A stretch of 52,635 nucleotides of DNA, taken from Defluviitalea phaphyphila. GTDB taxonomy: Bacteria > Bacillota > Clostridia > Lachnospirales > Defluviitaleaceae. Position numbers and translations under genes: made by a program. The stretch covers positions 42,061-94,695 of the forward strand of contig NZ_JWID01000007.1 of the NCBI RefSeq assembly GCF_001466305.1, read 5' to 3'. The notes beneath the pieces were generated by a model. The model was not told the origin of the DNA. It saw only the letters and a list, made by a program, of their open reading frames with translations, and did no database searches. Shown here one piece after another: positions 51,694 to 52,635 of the stretch (position 1 is the stretch's first letter; each line of letters starts with the position of its first letter).

Positions 51694-52050
51694 ATGGCAA
51701 GAGTTAAAGGTGGAGTCAATACTAAAAAAAGACATAAAAGAATTTTAAAATTAGCTAAAGGATATAGAGGGGCAAAATCTAAACAATTTAGAACTGCTAA
51801 ACAAGCAGTTATGAAATCTCTAAATTATGCTTATATTGGTAGAAAACAAAGAAAAAGAGATTTTCGCAAACTTTGGATTACAAGAATTAATGCTGCAGCT
51901 AGAATGAATGGACTTTCTTACAGTAAATTTATGAATGGATTGAAAGTAGCTGGAGTTAATATTAATAGAAAAATTTTAGCAGATATGGCTGTTAATGATG
52001 AAAAAGGATTTGCTCAATTAGTTGAAATGGCAAAAGCTAATTTAAAATAA
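51694..52050 (+). CDS. rplT: 50S ribosomal protein L20
   Basis: A 118-aa basic protein with the signature MARVKGGV...[19 protein letters not shown] and [19 protein letters not shown]. It binds 23S rRNA early in assembly and is the likely repressor acting on the infC leader. AGGAGG precedes the ATG. The operon ends at the terminator 52053-52086. Confidence 0.97.
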   Translation: MARVKGGVNTKKRHKRILKLAKGYRGAKSKQFRTAKQAVMKSLNYAYIGRKQRKRDFRKLWITRINAAARMNGLSYSKFMNGLKVAGVNINRKILADMAVNDEKGFAQLVEMAKANLK

Positions 52051-52052
52051 AT

Positions 52053-52086
52053 AAAACCAAGCTCAATATTATGAGCTTGGTTTTAT
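52053..52086. terminator. terminator after rplT
   Basis: AAAACCAAGCTCA atatta TGAGCTTGGTTTT with A and T flanks; serves rplT and the convergent small gene. Confidence 0.9.
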
Positions 52087-52100
52087 TTTATAGTTAATGT

Positions 52101-52370
52101 TTATATAATAGGATGATGCCAAAGAGCTAAAAAAATTGATATTATAATAGATACTAAAGCATACCATAATAATGTATTTTTTTTATTAATCAAACTATAT
52201 ATCATTAGAGAAACGGTAATTGCTAAAAATAGAATAGATAAAGTATTAGCATAAGGAAATAAAATATTAATAAATATATACAAAAAAAATCCTATTAAAG
52301 ATAGAACTGTTATTAAATTGATTTGGCTTTTATTTAATTCCTTTTTAAAAGAAGGAATTTTTTTATACAT
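52101..52370 (-). CDS. small three-helix membrane protein of unknown function
   Basis: An 89-aa protein with a basic N-terminus (MYKKIPSFKKELNK) and three hydrophobic helices (about 18-38, 42-62 and 67-86), ending in WHHPII. GGAG lies 7 nt before the ATG. I do not recognise the family. It is convergent with rplT. Confidence 0.65.
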   Translation of the reverse strand: MYKKIPSFKKELNKSQINLITVLSLIGFFLYIFINILFPYANTLSILFLAITVSLMIYSLINKKNTLLWYALVSIIISIFLALWHHPII

Positions 52371-52635
52371 AAAATCACTCCAAGGGCATATCTTATTTTA
52401 TATCTATGATGTATATATTTAATTTATTCGAACTAATAAAAAATATATATTTATAACTCATTAAAAATTAAATAGAAAAAATATATATTTGTTTATAAAT
52501 AAATGTATAAAAGATATTTTTTTGGATATAATAAAAAGGCATTGAAAAAATTGGTTCGTTGTAAAATTAAATGCAACAGATAAAAAAATATAAAAAAAAT
52601 AATTGACAACCATAGTGAGAAATCATGTATGATTT
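52371..52635. other. AT-rich intergenic region at the window edge
   Basis: No gene is visible. It carries two copies of an AAAATATATATTT-like stretch (around 52438 and 52478). At 52603-52608 there is TTGACA, followed at 17-19 nt by TGTATG/TATGAT, possibly the promoter of a + strand gene beyond the edge. Confidence 0.4.

Noticed and set aside
52430-52500. Direct repeats of AAAATATATATTT as a CRISPR or iteron array
   Set aside because: Only two imperfect AT copies at irregular spacing; expected by chance in this composition.

Overview
The window is AT-rich chromosomal DNA from an anaerobic, endospore-forming member of the Clostridia. Support for this: SCIFF ranthipeptide with its radical SAM maturase, an alpha/beta-type SASP behind a sigma-G-like promoter, YtxC, a ferredoxin-dependent indolepyruvate oxidoreductase, T-box and lysine riboswitch leaders, and the clostridial gene orders tgt-yajC-SCIFF-secDF, recJ-apt-rel-dtd-hemZ-hisS-aspS and ytxC-thrS-infC-rpmI-rplT. 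I cannot name the genus. There are no rRNA, tRNA, CRISPR, IS or phage genes; most of the window is core chromosome.

Layout. 1-8.6 kb: end of a ferritin-like gene, aroC (-), tgt-yajC (+), a PHP phosphoesterase (-), a small membrane protein, the SCIFF peptide and maturase, and secD-secF. 8.6-20.8 kb: an S1-domain protein (-), then a long + strand run of recJ, apt (interrupted by a one-base frame change), a pseudouridine synthase, rel, dtd, an MBL hydrolase, hemZ, hisS and aspS. 20.9-23.3 kb: a membrane protein, tcdA, a RseC-like protein and a C_GCAxxG_C_C-type protein. 23.3-29.6 kb: an accessory island of six genes that form three paralogous pairs: two Asp-box/beta-propeller plus coiled-coil proteins (-), two long Cys-rich proteins (+) and two short beta-rich proteins (+). 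The four + strand genes each have their own sigma-K-like promoter, which points to late mother-cell expression and a spore-surface role. 29.6-30.7 kb: an NlpC/P60 hydrolase (-) and a tiny charged protein. 30.9-34.5 kb: paaK-iorA-iorB for oxidation of aryl-pyruvates. 34.5-38 kb: a split ThrE-type exporter (-), glyA and a LUD-domain protein (-). 38-42.3 kb: a Ca2+-type P-ATPase, a thioredoxin-reductase-like flavoprotein without a recognisable NADPH site, and a corrinoid adenosyltransferase. 42.3-45.4 kb: the lysine-riboswitch operon asd-dapA-dapB (-). 45.4-52.6 kb: SASP, a methyltransferase, hslO, ytxC, T-box-thrS, a structured leader followed by infC (AUU start)-rpmI-rplT, and a small membrane protein (-).

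Points most worth a second look: the three-pair sporulation-type island at 23.3-29.6 kb; the apt break, which falls exactly on a dnaX-like A AAA AAG slippery heptamer; the flavin thioredoxin reductase that seems to have lost NADPH binding; the attenuator between the SCIFF precursor and its maturase; and the AUU start of infC behind a leader with a visible antiterminator/terminator switch.
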